Shown piece after piece: positions 9,436-18,183 of a stretch of 64,000 nucleotides of DNA. The stretch is from Acinetobacter baumannii. Lineage in GTDB: Bacteria; Pseudomonadota; Gammaproteobacteria; Pseudomonadales; Moraxellaceae. The DNA is taken from contig NZ_CP046654.1 in assembly GCF_009759685.1 (NCBI RefSeq), positions 3,224,001-3,288,000 on the forward strand. The letters run 5' to 3'. Below the pieces are notes generated by a model. It saw only the letters and a list, made by a program, of their open reading frames with translations, ran no database searches and had not been told where the DNA came from. The stretch's first letter is position 1. The number at the start of each line of letters is the position of its first letter. Both the position numbers and the translations under genes were made by a program.

Positions 9436-10446
9436 ATGTCTTTAGCCCAGCTGATCCAAAATGCATGGAATAAGCAATCAAGTTGGTTGATTGTTTTACG
9501 TCCTTTGTCTTGCTTGTATCGTGCTGGGTTTTTACTAAATCGTGGTTTTTATAGTTCAGGCTTTAAAAAAGTTTATACCGCACCTGTGCCAGTCATGGTA
9601 ATTGGCAATATTACGGTGGGGGGAAGTGGAAAAACGCCATTATTAATAGAGCTCGTCAATTATCTAAAGCAGCATAATGTAAAGGTAGGGGTAATTAGTA
9701 GAGGCTATGGTGGATCTGGCCCTTTTCCTATGTTGGTAACATCGGCCAGTCAAGCAGCTGAAGCAGGAGATGAACCTGCTTTGATTGTTCAGTCAACTGG
9801 CGTACCTATGGCAGTAGGACCCAATAGACAAGCTGCAATCGAGTTATTATTAGCATCGACTAAACTAGATTTAATTATTAGTGATGATGGGTTGCAACAT
9901 TGGGCATTAGGTCGCCAAATAGAATGGATCGTACTTGATCAAAATCGTGGCCTTGGAAATAGAAAGTTATTACCAGAGGGATATTTACGTGAACCTGTGG
10001 AACGTTTAAAAACTAGTACGGTAATTGAGCATACTTTCACACCAACAACTACATTGCATATGCATCTTGATGCAGGGCAGCCTTACTTATTGAATCCTTC
10101 TTCGGCAACTGAATTATCATTCAATATTCAAAATAATTACCATGCAGTAGTCGGTATTGGTTTTCCTCAGCGCTTTTACCAAACACTTAAAGGTTTAGGG
10201 GTGAAACAATTTCAAGAGCATGCTTTTCGTGATCATCATGATTACAGTATTGATGACCTTCTATTTAATGATGACCAACCTATCATTACAACTGAAAAAG
10301 ATGCAGTTAAGTTGTTACCATTACTTGAAAAGCATCCAGAATTTAAACGACCTATTTGGGTCGTGCCAGTTAAAGCTGTTTTGTCTACAGAGTGCTATCA
10401 GGTTTTAAATCAACAATTGCAAAAGCTTGATATTCAGATATCTTAG
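9436..10446 (+). CDS. lpxK: tetraacyldisaccharide 4'-kinase LpxK
   Basis: LpxK phosphorylates the 4' position of the lipid A disaccharide at the inner membrane. The protein has 336 residues, normal for the family. The P-loop GNITVGGSGKTPLL lies at about 56-69, SRGYGG near 92, the DEPALI block near 113, and ISDDGLQHW near 151-159. An amphipathic N-terminal helix anchors the enzyme. It starts two bases after msbA ends and is followed nine bases later by kdsB. Confidence 0.95.
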   Translation: MSLAQLIQNAWNKQSSWLIVLRPLSCLYRAGFLLNRGFYSSGFKKVYTAPVPVMVIGNITVGGSGKTPLLIELVNYLKQHNVKVGVISRGYGGSGPFPMLVTSASQAAEAGDEPALIVQSTGVPMAVGPNRQAAIELLLASTKLDLIISDDGLQHWALGRQIEWIVLDQNRGLGNRKLLPEGYLREPVERLKTSTVIEHTFTPTTTLHMHLDAGQPYLLNPSSATELSFNIQNNYHAVVGIGFPQRFYQTLKGLGVKQFQEHAFRDHHDYSIDDLLFNDDQPIITTEKDAVKLLPLLEKHPEFKRPIWVVPVKAVLSTECYQVLNQQLQKLDIQIS

Positions 10447-10455
10447 GAAGAAAAA

Positions 10456-11217
10456 ATGAAACATATCGTCATTCCAGCACGCTTCTCAAGTTCGCGTTTG
10501 CCAGGTAAGCCATTGTTACTTATTCATGATCGCCCTATGATTTTACGAGTGGTGGATCAAGCAAAAAAAGTTGAAGGTTTCGATGACCTATGTGTAGCAA
10601 CCGACGATGAACGTATCGCTGAAATATGTCGTGCAGAGGGCGTTGATGTTGTTTTAACAAGTGCAGACCATCCATCAGGAACAGATCGTTTAAGTGAAGT
10701 TGCTCGTATTAAAGGATGGGATGCTGATGACATTATTGTAAATGTACAAGGCGATGAGCCATTACTGCCAGCCCAGCTTGTTCAGCAAGTTGCAAAGCTT
10801 TTGGTTGATAAGCCAAACTGTTCAATGTCTACATTATGTGAGCCTATTCATGCGTTGGATGAATTTCAGCGTGATAGTATCGTAAAAGTAGTCATGTCTA
10901 AACAAAATGAAGCATTATATTTTAGTCGTGCAACTATTCCTTATGATCGAGATAGTGCTAAACAAGCTGAACCAACTTTACATAGCCAAGCATTTCGTCA
11001 TTTAGGTTTATATGCTTATCGTGTGAGCTTATTACAAGAATATGTTACATGGGAAATGGGTAAACTTGAAAAGCTCGAGAGTCTTGAGCAATTGCGTGTT
11101 TTAGAAAATGGACACCGTATTGCTATTGCTGTAGCAGAAGCGAATTTACCACCAGGTGTTGACACTCAAGTAGATCTTGATCGTTTAAATAATATGCCTG
11201 TTGAGTCTTTTGAGTAA
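10456..11217 (+). CDS. kdsB: CMP-Kdo synthetase KdsB
   Basis: KdsB activates Kdo with CTP to give CMP-Kdo for the lipid A inner core. The protein has 253 residues. The nucleotide-binding [14 protein letters not shown] is at residues 7-20, and [10 protein letters not shown] near 96-105 contains the metal-binding Asp. A good ribosome-binding site (AGGAAG) precedes the ATG. It continues the exbB-exbD-msbA-lpxK operon. Confidence 0.95.
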   Translation: MKHIVIPARFSSSRLPGKPLLLIHDRPMILRVVDQAKKVEGFDDLCVATDDERIAEICRAEGVDVVLTSADHPSGTDRLSEVARIKGWDADDIIVNVQGDEPLLPAQLVQQVAKLLVDKPNCSMSTLCEPIHALDEFQRDSIVKVVMSKQNEALYFSRATIPYDRDSAKQAEPTLHSQAFRHLGLYAYRVSLLQEYVTWEMGKLEKLESLEQLRVLENGHRIAIAVAEANLPPGVDTQVDLDRLNNMPVESFE

Positions 11218-11228
11218 GCGTTAATTTA

Positions 11229-12209
11229 ATGAATCAGAATGTGACTTCTAAGGTTTATCCGTGGCAACAGACAATGTGGGAAACGTTAACAACACGTTTT
11301 CCTAATATTGGGCATGGCTTATTATTTTATGGTAAACAAGGTTGTGGTAAACATGCTTTTGCTAAGCATTTCTTAGCGTGGGTACTTTGTTTAAATAAAC
11401 AACCTCAAGGTGCTTGTGGTGAATGTAGTAGCTGTCAATGGTTAAAATCAGATACGCATCCAAACTATGTTCATATCACGACAGATGAAGAAAATAAAAA
11501 ACAGAATGCAAAAATTAAAATAGAAAAAATTCGAGATTTATTGCCATTTGTACAACAAACTGGTGAGGGATGGCGTGTTGTTGTTATTGAGCCAGCTGAA
11601 GCTTTAAATCTTGCGTCATCAAATGCGCTGCTAAAAACCTTAGAAGAGCCAGGTGAACGCGTCGTTTTAATCTTGTTGGCCGATCATTATTTGAAATTAC
11701 CGGCAACCATTCGAAGTCGCTTACAGCATTTTGCTTTAGACCGTATTTCATATACAGAAGCCACATCTTATCTAAATGAACATTTAGCGGAAACAGCATC
11801 TGTACCACCTGAATTATTGCTAGGCCTTTCTAATGATATGCCTTTGCAAGCAGTTGAAATTGCGACTAGTGATTGGTTTGCTAAAAGACAGTCTTTTTTA
11901 GAAGATTGGACTAAAGTTGTAAATCAAAAAAATATGCCTTTATTTTATTCGGCTAAATGGCAAAAAGAACTCAACTTTAGTGATTTTATGATGCTTCTCG
12001 AATACTTGTTAGGGGATTTAATTTGTGTCAAGCTCAATCAACCACAGAAAAATATAGATTTACAGTTCGATCAATTGGCGCAAAACTATAATTTAGAAAG
12101 TTTATTCAGTCTTTATGAGGAATTACAGCAATCTAAAAGATTGGTTGAACAGAATGTACAAACACAACTCATCATAGATCAACTTTTTATAAAATTAATG
12201 AACGTTTAA
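11229..12209 (+). CDS. holB: DNA polymerase III delta' subunit HolB
   Basis: The delta' subunit is part of the clamp loader that opens the beta ring. The 326-residue protein has an AAA+ fold. The P-loop-like GKQGCGKHAF near residue 36 lacks the usual Thr after GK, as expected for the non-hydrolysing delta'. A zinc module has cysteines in ACGECSSCQWL near residue 68. The SNALLKTLEEP block near 130 is diagnostic. It sits between kdsB and pilZ, and the holB-pilZ-tatD order is also found in Pseudomonas. Confidence 0.92.
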   Translation: MNQNVTSKVYPWQQTMWETLTTRFPNIGHGLLFYGKQGCGKHAFAKHFLAWVLCLNKQPQGACGECSSCQWLKSDTHPNYVHITTDEENKKQNAKIKIEKIRDLLPFVQQTGEGWRVVVIEPAEALNLASSNALLKTLEEPGERVVLILLADHYLKLPATIRSRLQHFALDRISYTEATSYLNEHLAETASVPPELLLGLSNDMPLQAVEIATSDWFAKRQSFLEDWTKVVNQKNMPLFYSAKWQKELNFSDFMMLLEYLLGDLICVKLNQPQKNIDLQFDQLAQNYNLESLFSLYEELQQSKRLVEQNVQTQLIIDQLFIKLMNV

Positions 12210-12220
12210 GGGGAAAACTA

Positions 12221-12562
12221 ATGCAACCACAAATGGGTGGAATTATTCAGGTCAATATTCCAGATAGAGCAACATTACAAGCAAGTTATATGGGATATGT
12301 ACAAGGTGGGGGCTTGTTTGTACCATCGAAGCAAAAAGTGAAGATGGGTCAGGAAATTTTTATTTTAGCTACGTTACCAGAACAATCACAAAAAATTCCT
12401 TTAACTGGTAAAGTAGTTTGGATTTCACATAAGCAAAGTGGATTTAAACCGCAAGGTTTCGCAATTCAATTGAGTGGTGATAAAGGAATTTACTATAAAG
12501 CTGAAGCTGAGCGGATTTTAGCTGGTAGTATGTCTTTAGATCGCCCAAGTTATACCATGTAA
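12221..12562 (+). CDS. pilZ: type IV pilus assembly PilZ-domain protein
   Basis: The 113-residue protein consists of a single PilZ domain. Genuine PilZ of this family is needed for type IV pilus biogenesis through PilB and FimX, and usually lacks the c-di-GMP-binding RxxxR and D/NxSxxG motifs. I do not see those motifs here, which fits the class. A GGGG-rich ribosome-binding site precedes the ATG. Position between holB and tatD is conserved in Pseudomonas and Acinetobacter. Confidence 0.88.
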   Translation: MQPQMGGIIQVNIPDRATLQASYMGYVQGGGLFVPSKQKVKMGQEIFILATLPEQSQKIPLTGKVVWISHKQSGFKPQGFAIQLSGDKGIYYKAEAERILAGSMSLDRPSYTM

Positions 12563-12579
12563 GCAGATAGGAAAGAACA

Positions 12580-13353
12580 GTGTTTGTTGATACCCATTGC
12601 CATTTAACAATGTTAGATTTAACGCCTTATAACGGTGATTTAGATCTCGCACTTGCTGCTGCGCGAGCAGAAGGTGTTTCTAAGTTTATGGCAATTTCAG
12701 TTGACCTTGATGATCATATTGCTTTAGCTGAAATCGCAAAGCGTCATGAAGATGTGGGGTATACGGTAGGCGTACATCCGTGTGAGGATGTTGATACTAT
12801 GGCTCGAGCAACGACTGAGTATTTGACTGAATTGGCTCAATCAGAAAAGGTATGGGCTTTAGGTGAAACAGGTTTAGACTATTACCACAGCACTGACTTT
12901 ATTAACGAGCAAAAAGATTGTTTTGCTCGTCATATTCAAGCCTCTAAAAATGTTAAAAAACCAGTAGTTGTTCATACACGTTCAGCAAAACATGATACGG
13001 TGGATATTATTCGAGCTGAACAATCTACACATGGTATTTTGCACTGTTTTACTGAGGACTGGGAAACAGCAAAAGCTGTATTGGACTGTGGTTACTATAT
13101 TTCCTTTTCAGGAATTGTTTCATTTAAAAATGCTCAAGATCTACGAGATGTAGCCAAGCAAGTTCCTTTAGATCGGCTTTTGATTGAGACAGATAGCCCT
13201 TATTTGGCTCCAGTACCATATCGTGGTAAAACGAATGAACCAAAATATGTACCTTATGTAGCGAAAGCACTAAGTGAGGTATATGATAAGCCGGTTGAGG
13301 AAATTGCAAGAATCACCTCGCAGAATTTTGAAAATTTACTTAAAGCGATTTAA
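12580..13353 (+). CDS. tatD: TatD-family metal-dependent deoxyribonuclease
   Basis: TatD enzymes are TIM-barrel metal hydrolases with 3'-5' exonuclease activity. The first metal-binding motif DTHCHL is at residues 4-9. GETGLDYYH near 96-104, VVHTRSA near 131, LHCF near 152 and ETDSPYL near 206 supply the remaining ligands. Translation starts at GTG (12580). The 257-residue length is standard. It follows pilZ by 17 bases. The exact paralogue (YcfH-like or TatD) cannot be fixed from sequence alone. Confidence 0.88.
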   Translation: MFVDTHCHLTMLDLTPYNGDLDLALAAARAEGVSKFMAISVDLDDHIALAEIAKRHEDVGYTVGVHPCEDVDTMARATTEYLTELAQSEKVWALGETGLDYYHSTDFINEQKDCFARHIQASKNVKKPVVVHTRSAKHDTVDIIRAEQSTHGILHCFTEDWETAKAVLDCGYYISFSGIVSFKNAQDLRDVAKQVPLDRLLIETDSPYLAPVPYRGKTNEPKYVPYVAKALSEVYDKPVEEIARITSQNFENLLKAI

Positions 13354-13384
13354 CTTATAGAAACTATATAAAGAGAGTAATTGC

Positions 13385-13999
13385 GTGAAGATGGACCGTC
13401 AAGCTCAGTTCCGAGCAAGAGAAGCATTAATATTTCAAGTTGCGGAACAGTTGTTGTTAGAAAATGGCGAAGCCGGAATGACACTTGATGTGCTGGCTGC
13501 TGAGCTTGATTTGGCAAAAGGTACTTTGTACAAGCACTTTCAAAGTAAAGATGAATTGTACATGCTGTTAATTATTCGTAATGAGCGCATGTTACTGGAA
13601 ATGGTTCAAGATACTGAAAAGGCTTTCCCAGAACATTTAGCTTTCTTTATGTTGCATCATTTGCACCATCCAGAAAGAACAGTGCTGTTTCACCAAATTG
13701 AAGAAAAGCTTTCAATTACTGCCCAAGGTGTGCACCATCTTTTTAATGAACTTTACCAAGTGAGAAAGCAGCGCTTACGTATTATTATTCGTATGACTGA
13801 TCATTATTTAGAGTCAATCCAGAGTCATATGACTACACGAGATTACTTAGCTTCAATCTGGTCACTCACTCATGGAGCTGCTGCAATTCTGAATTCAAGC
13901 TTTTATCAACGTTATTTGGGTTCAAGAGATACTTTACGAGTAGCCTATATTGACCAGGCATTAGCCTTACCCAAACAAGCAGTTGAGCAGTACGCTTAA
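13385..13999 (+). CDS. TetR/AcrR-family transcriptional regulator
   Basis: The N-terminal 60 residues carry a TetR helix-turn-helix, with LDVLAAELDLAKGTLYKHFQSK at about 34-55 containing the recognition helix. The C-terminal ligand domain (residues 70-204) has no feature that reveals its effector. Translation likely starts at GTG 13385; ATG at 13391 (residue 3) is an alternative. The gene lies 31 bases after tatD and 9 bases before gspH, so it may be co-transcribed with either. Whether it regulates type II secretion is unknown. Confidence 0.85.
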   Translation: MKMDRQAQFRAREALIFQVAEQLLLENGEAGMTLDVLAAELDLAKGTLYKHFQSKDELYMLLIIRNERMLLEMVQDTEKAFPEHLAFFMLHHLHHPERTVLFHQIEEKLSITAQGVHHLFNELYQVRKQRLRIIIRMTDHYLESIQSHMTTRDYLASIWSLTHGAAAILNSSFYQRYLGSRDTLRVAYIDQALALPKQAVEQYA

Positions 14000-14008
14000 T
14001 AGGTCGAT

Positions 14009-14563
14009 ATGAAATCGAATCTACCATTTCAATCACAAAAAGGCTTTACCCTCATAGAAGTGATGGTAGTCATTGTGATTATGACAATTATGACTTCTCT
14101 GGTTGTATTAAATATAGGTGGTGTCGACCAAAAAAAAGCAATGCAGGCGAGAGAGTTATTTTTACTCGATTTGCAGAAAATTAATAAAGAATCGCTCGAT
14201 CAATCACGTGTATTGGCTTTAGAAACTCATGGTGAGAGAGATGTCTCACCATTTTCTTATGAACTTTATGAATATCACGATCAAAGCACTTTACAAGTAC
14301 AAGATATAAAAAACCGTTGGCAGAAATATACTGAGTTTAAAACACGGCAACTTCCTGCCCATGTTTCTTTTTCAGTACAACCCTTGGATGACCAGAATTA
14401 TTCTAAAGCTAAAAATACAGATTTGATTGGAGGACAAACGCCTCAACTCATCTGGTTTGGCAATGGAGAAGCTAAAACCGTTAAAATACAATTTTATTTA
14501 GAACAAAAACCGATTGGTTCGGAAATACAAATAGATCACTTGGGTAAAATAAATGAAATCTAA
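14009..14563 (+). CDS. gspH: type II secretion minor pseudopilin GspH
   Basis: GspH is a minor pseudopilin at the tip of the type II secretion pseudopilus. The prepilin leader ends at G12 with the mature protein starting FTLIEV, so the PilD cleavage motif and Glu5 are present. A hydrophobic helix follows to about residue 33. The rest is a soluble beta domain with little conservation. The 184-residue length fits. It is the first of four overlapping pseudopilin genes and overlaps gspI by 11 bases. Confidence 0.88.
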   Translation: MKSNLPFQSQKGFTLIEVMVVIVIMTIMTSLVVLNIGGVDQKKAMQARELFLLDLQKINKESLDQSRVLALETHGERDVSPFSYELYEYHDQSTLQVQDIKNRWQKYTEFKTRQLPAHVSFSVQPLDDQNYSKAKNTDLIGGQTPQLIWFGNGEAKTVKIQFYLEQKPIGSEIQIDHLGKINEI

Positions 14564-14933
14564 AGGCTTTACCCTCTTAGAAGTTATGGTTGCTTTGGCA
14601 ATCTTTGCAGTCGCAGCTGTCGCTTTAACTAAAGTGGCAATGCAGTACACGCAGTCCACTTCAAATGCAATTTTGCGAACCAAAGCTCAATTTGTAGCAA
14701 TGAATGAAGTTGCTATGATGGAGATTAATCAAGAATGGTTGCAAGGAACCCAGAGTAAGCAAGTAACTTCCCAAGGTGAAACTTGGCAAATTGATAAGTC
14801 AGCTCAATCTACTATTAGCCCGAATGTTCAAAAAATTGATTTACAAGTGAGTTTGTATGATCCGGATAAGGGAAAAGTACAAAATGGCATTACACATATG
14901 GTCTTTTTTAATTATCCAGTGAAAGCAAAATAA
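14553..14933 (+). CDS. gspI: type II secretion minor pseudopilin GspI
   Basis: The short leader MKSKG is followed by FTLLEVMVALAIFAV, a classic type IV-prepilin N-terminus with Glu5. The 126-residue length is typical of GspI, which nucleates the GspI-J-K tip complex. The conserved MNEVAMMEI region (about residues 49-57) matches the family. It overlaps gspH at its start, and its stop overlaps the gspJ start by one base. Confidence 0.88.
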   Translation: MKSKGFTLLEVMVALAIFAVAAVALTKVAMQYTQSTSNAILRTKAQFVAMNEVAMMEINQEWLQGTQSKQVTSQGETWQIDKSAQSTISPNVQKIDLQVSLYDPDKGKVQNGITHMVFFNYPVKAK

Positions 14934-15634
14934 TGATAAAAAATAAATATATTCACATCCGAAGCTTTGCTGCTCGCCTTGCAGCACGATCGAGCAGTGC
15001 TCGATTAACTCGTGCCTCAGGATTTACTTTGGTTGAATTGTTAGTCGCGATCGCTATCTTTGCGGTTTTATCTTTATTGGGGTGGAAAATTTTCGATTAC
15101 TTGCTCAAAGTTCGTGATCGTAATGCCGAACATGAAGTGCATTTATTTGAATTACAAGATGCTTATCAACAAATTCTTCGTGATACTTTGCAGATTATCC
15201 CTTTATCCGCAAACCAAGGTGGGCAACTTCATCCAGCTTTAGAAATCGATAATCAAATTTTACGTTTTAGTAAAGCAGGCGTAACGGATCCTTTAAAACA
15301 AGGCTTATCACCATTTGAACGAATTGAATATCGTTATGATGCAGATCAAAAAAAACTATATCGTCTTAAATATACAAATTTAAATACTTCGAACAGAGAG
15401 CAACCTTTATCGAGTACTTTGTTAAGTCAAGTCGACCAATATCAGATTATGGTTTTGACTCCGCAAGAAGTCACAAAATGGCCCGAGGTTAATATTGATC
15501 CAACGAAACCTAATGAGTTAAAAAAACTACCGAAAGGGATAAAAATCCAACTTACAGTCGCTGGTGTAAATTATGAATGGATTTATAGCTTAAATCAGGG
15601 TGACTTATCGCTTTCACAGGAAGGTAATTCATAA
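14933..15634 (+). CDS. gspJ: type II secretion minor pseudopilin GspJ with unusually long leader
   Basis: The protein has 233 residues. The prepilin cleavage site is G30, followed by FTLVELLVAIAIFAVLSLLG. GspJ joins GspI and GspK in the pseudopilus tip. The leader of 30 residues is much longer than those of gspH (12), gspI (5) and gspK (10). It is rich in Ala, Arg and Ser and is encoded by a GC-richer palindromic stretch (see the separate entry). I found no in-frame ATG, GTG or TTG closer to the cleavage site. The stop overlaps the gspK ATG. Confidence 0.87.
   Translation: MIKNKYIHIRSFAARLAARSSSARLTRASGFTLVELLVAIAIFAVLSLLGWKIFDYLLKVRDRNAEHEVHLFELQDAYQQILRDTLQIIPLSANQGGQLHPALEIDNQILRFSKAGVTDPLKQGLSPFERIEYRYDADQKKLYRLKYTNLNTSNREQPLSSTLLSQVDQYQIMVLTPQEVTKWPEVNIDPTKPNELKKLPKGIKIQLTVAGVNYEWIYSLNQGDLSLSQEGNS
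14984..15016. repeat. nested palindrome inside the gspJ leader region
   Basis: ATCGAGCA (14989-14996), one spacer base and TGCTCGAT (14998-15005) form a perfect 17-base palindrome. It is flanked by GCACGA (14984-14989) and TCGTGC (15011-15016), a second complementary pair. The stretch is richer in G+C than its surroundings and encodes part of the odd 30-residue gspJ leader. It could be a small inserted repeat or an RNA hairpin close to the gspJ start. Confidence 0.55.
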
Positions 15635-16593
15635 TGGCCGTTAGTTACAAACACCAACAGGGTGTCGCTTTACTGACAATACTTATTATGGTTGCCTTGG
15701 CTACAATTTTAGCGGCTTCTATTGCCAAGCATCAAAATAATACTATGGAAAATACAGCCTACTTAATACGCCAAAATCAATCTTTGCTTTATGCAAAAAG
15801 TGCAGAAGCCTTTTTTTCAGAATTATTAATTCAAGATGCAAATAATGCAGGTGGAGTAGATCATTTAAAAGAGACATGGGCACAACCTATGCCTCCGTTT
15901 CCTATTGAAGATGGTTTGGTATCCGGACGTTTGCTTGATGAGTCTGGTAAATTTAATTTAAATAATCTAACTAATGGGGAAGGCATTGTAAATGAAGATG
16001 CTAAAAGTTGGTTTGAACGTTTATTGGTACGTGTGGGATTACCAGCCGAATTAAGCCAAGCTGTGATTGATTGGCAAGATCGAAATGATGAGCCAACTGG
16101 GCCAATGGGGGCAGAAAGTAGTTATTATGAAGGTTTGGATCTAGGTTACATGGCTGCGAATACTAAATTCCACCGTATTGAAGAGTTAAAGCTAGTGAGA
16201 GGCTTTGATGGAAAAAAATTTGATCTAATTGCTCCATATATTTCTGCTTTACCAGAAAATTCGAAGTTAAATATTAATACTGCTTCGCCATTGGTTTTAG
16301 CAAGTATGGATGAAAAATTAGATATAGGAGCTATTGAAAAAGAATTGCAAACACGTCAACAAAATTTAAAGTTCTTCCAAAATATAGATGAATTATGGCA
16401 ATTGAATGCTTTTTCAGCGGTTGATAGTCAAAAGAAAAATCAAGTAAATAGCCTTATTGATGTTAAATCCAGCTTCTTTCAAGCTCAGATTGAAGTTGTT
16501 CTAAATAATAGGAAGCGACAGTTTACTAGTGCTTTAATGAGAAAAGATAAACAAGTATATGTTTATTCAAGAAGCATGGCTCCATTTAACTAA
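15634..16593 (+). CDS. gspK: type II secretion minor pseudopilin GspK
   Basis: GspK caps the pseudopilus. The leader MAVSYKHQQG is followed by VALLTILIMVAL. Unlike the other pseudopilins, the mature protein lacks Glu at position 5, which is normal for GspK. The 319-residue length fits its large alpha-helical insert. DESGKFNLNNL near 110-120 and LNINTASPLVLASM near 213-226 (a helix-hairpin-helix-like region) are typical family blocks. It is the last gene of the gspHIJK cluster; no other gsp genes are in the window. Confidence 0.88.
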   Translation: MAVSYKHQQGVALLTILIMVALATILAASIAKHQNNTMENTAYLIRQNQSLLYAKSAEAFFSELLIQDANNAGGVDHLKETWAQPMPPFPIEDGLVSGRLLDESGKFNLNNLTNGEGIVNEDAKSWFERLLVRVGLPAELSQAVIDWQDRNDEPTGPMGAESSYYEGLDLGYMAANTKFHRIEELKLVRGFDGKKFDLIAPYISALPENSKLNINTASPLVLASMDEKLDIGAIEKELQTRQQNLKFFQNIDELWQLNAFSAVDSQKKNQVNSLIDVKSSFFQAQIEVVLNNRKRQFTSALMRKDKQVYVYSRSMAPFN

Positions 16594-16822
16594 ATAAATT
16601 TATTGATATTTTTTCTGAGTCTGTAATACTTGAAACTTATTAATAAAAGGGATGAGGTCATACTTCTGTATAGACAGTATTTAAAGTAAAAATCAATATC
16701 TTCAAAATTTCTTCACATCTCTTATCATACTTTTTGCTAATTGTTTCTATTTGAAAAGTGGTGCGAAGTTTTTATCTTTTGCTTTATAATAATGTTCTTA
16801 GAAGGAATGATCGATTTGGCAC

Positions 16823-17419
16823 ATGTTAATTCGTAAGTTATTTAAGTTTGAAAATGCACACGTCGTACGTAACTGTACATCGGATCGTTGTAAGCGATCT
16901 ATTCATGGGCATAGTTATAAAGTCGAGTTATTACTTAAAGCTTCGAAATTAGATCATGGACAAATGGTATATGATTTTGGGCTGTTAAAAGGCGTAATTA
17001 AGGACCTTTTCGATAGCTTTGATCATGCGATTTGTTTCTGGGAAAAAGATGATCCTCAATATATTGATGCTTGTAAGACTTTTAGCGCGCGTTGGATCTC
17101 TTTACCAGTTTCGCCATCTGCTGAGCAATTTTCTCGAATCTTCTTCTATTTAGCTCAGCAAGTATTACAATCTACTGTTACCCAAAATGGGGAAGGTGAT
17201 GTTGAAGTCTATTCAGTGATTGTTCATGAAACCGATACAGGTTATGCCCAAAGTTTTCTTGAAGATATTCAAAATGAACAAATGGGGCTGTTAAACCTTG
17301 AGGGAATTATTTTTTCAGAACAAGTCCAATCCGAATGGGCTGATCCAAATATGTATGAAAATTTAAAACAAGGGATTAAGTTTCATAATCCGCATGTTAA
17401 CTTACAAGTAGAAGTGTAA
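16823..17419 (+). CDS. 6-pyruvoyl/6-carboxy-tetrahydropterin synthase family protein (QueD-like)
   Basis: The zinc-binding histidines are H13 (FENAH), H28 and H30 (HGH), as in the 6-pyruvoyl-tetrahydropterin synthase/QueD family. A Cys at 23 precedes HGH with four residues between (CxxxxHGH), whereas E. coli QueD has CxxxHGH. At 198 residues it is also longer than the usual 120-140, with a C-terminal extension. QueD makes 6-carboxy-tetrahydropterin for queuosine. Because of the altered spacing and length I would not assign the gene symbol firmly. It stands alone, with a 229-base gap before it and ung after it. Confidence 0.75.
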   Translation: MLIRKLFKFENAHVVRNCTSDRCKRSIHGHSYKVELLLKASKLDHGQMVYDFGLLKGVIKDLFDSFDHAICFWEKDDPQYIDACKTFSARWISLPVSPSAEQFSRIFFYLAQQVLQSTVTQNGEGDVEVYSVIVHETDTGYAQSFLEDIQNEQMGLLNLEGIIFSEQVQSEWADPNMYENLKQGIKFHNPHVNLQVEV

Positions 17420-17460
17420 GTTAACTTCCTTTTGTTTGTAGAAATGAAAATTCATCTAGG

Positions 17461-18183
17461 ATGACATTAATGCAATTAACTGAGCAACAGCAAGACAAAC
17501 TCAGTAAAGTTCAATTAGAAGAAAGCTGGAAAAGATCATTAATTCCATTTTTACTGAGTCCTTATATGGATAGTTTAAGAGACTTTTTGTTTCAACAAAA
17601 ACAGGCTCAAAAAATAATATATCCACCAAGTAAACAAATATTTAATGCTTTAAATATTACGCCGTTAGACCATGTGAAAGTCGTTATATTAGGACAAGAT
17701 CCATATCATGGTCCAAATCAGGCAAATGGCTTAAGTTTCTCCGTTCAAAGAGGGGTTGCATTGCCACCATCTTTACGTAATATTTTTCATGAACTACATA
17801 CAGATTTGGGTGTGCCGGTTTCTCGTCATGGTGATTTAACCAAATGGGCTGAGCAAGGCGTACTTTTATTAAACAGTGTACTTACTGTAGAAGCAGGGCA
17901 ACCCACATCACATCAAAAACAAGGTTGGGAAGAGTTTACTGACGCAGTAATTGATGTTTTAAATGAACAACGTGAACACATTGTTTTTATTTTATGGGGT
18001 GCTTATGCACAACGTAAAGGACAACGTATAAATAGAGAAAAACACTTGGTTTTAACTGCTGCACATCCATCGCCACTTGCGGCTAATCGTGGTGGTTTCT
18101 TTGGATGTAAAGTGTTTTCCAAAACAAATCAATATTTGAAACAACATGGCATTGAGCCCATAGACTGGCAATTGGACGCATGA
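17461..18183 (+). CDS. ung: uracil-DNA glycosylase (family 1)
   Basis: Ung removes uracil from DNA at the start of base-excision repair. GQDPYHG begins near residue 78, with the catalytic Asp, and HPSPLAANRGGFFGC near 202-216 contains the catalytic His and the minor-groove loop. The 240-residue length is normal. ATG at 17461 or 17470 (MQLTEQQ) may be used. The stop overlaps the start of the next gene by four bases (ATGA). Confidence 0.95.
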   Translation: MTLMQLTEQQQDKLSKVQLEESWKRSLIPFLLSPYMDSLRDFLFQQKQAQKIIYPPSKQIFNALNITPLDHVKVVILGQDPYHGPNQANGLSFSVQRGVALPPSLRNIFHELHTDLGVPVSRHGDLTKWAEQGVLLLNSVLTVEAGQPTSHQKQGWEEFTDAVIDVLNEQREHIVFILWGAYAQRKGQRINREKHLVLTAAHPSPLAANRGGFFGCKVFSKTNQYLKQHGIEPIDWQLDA

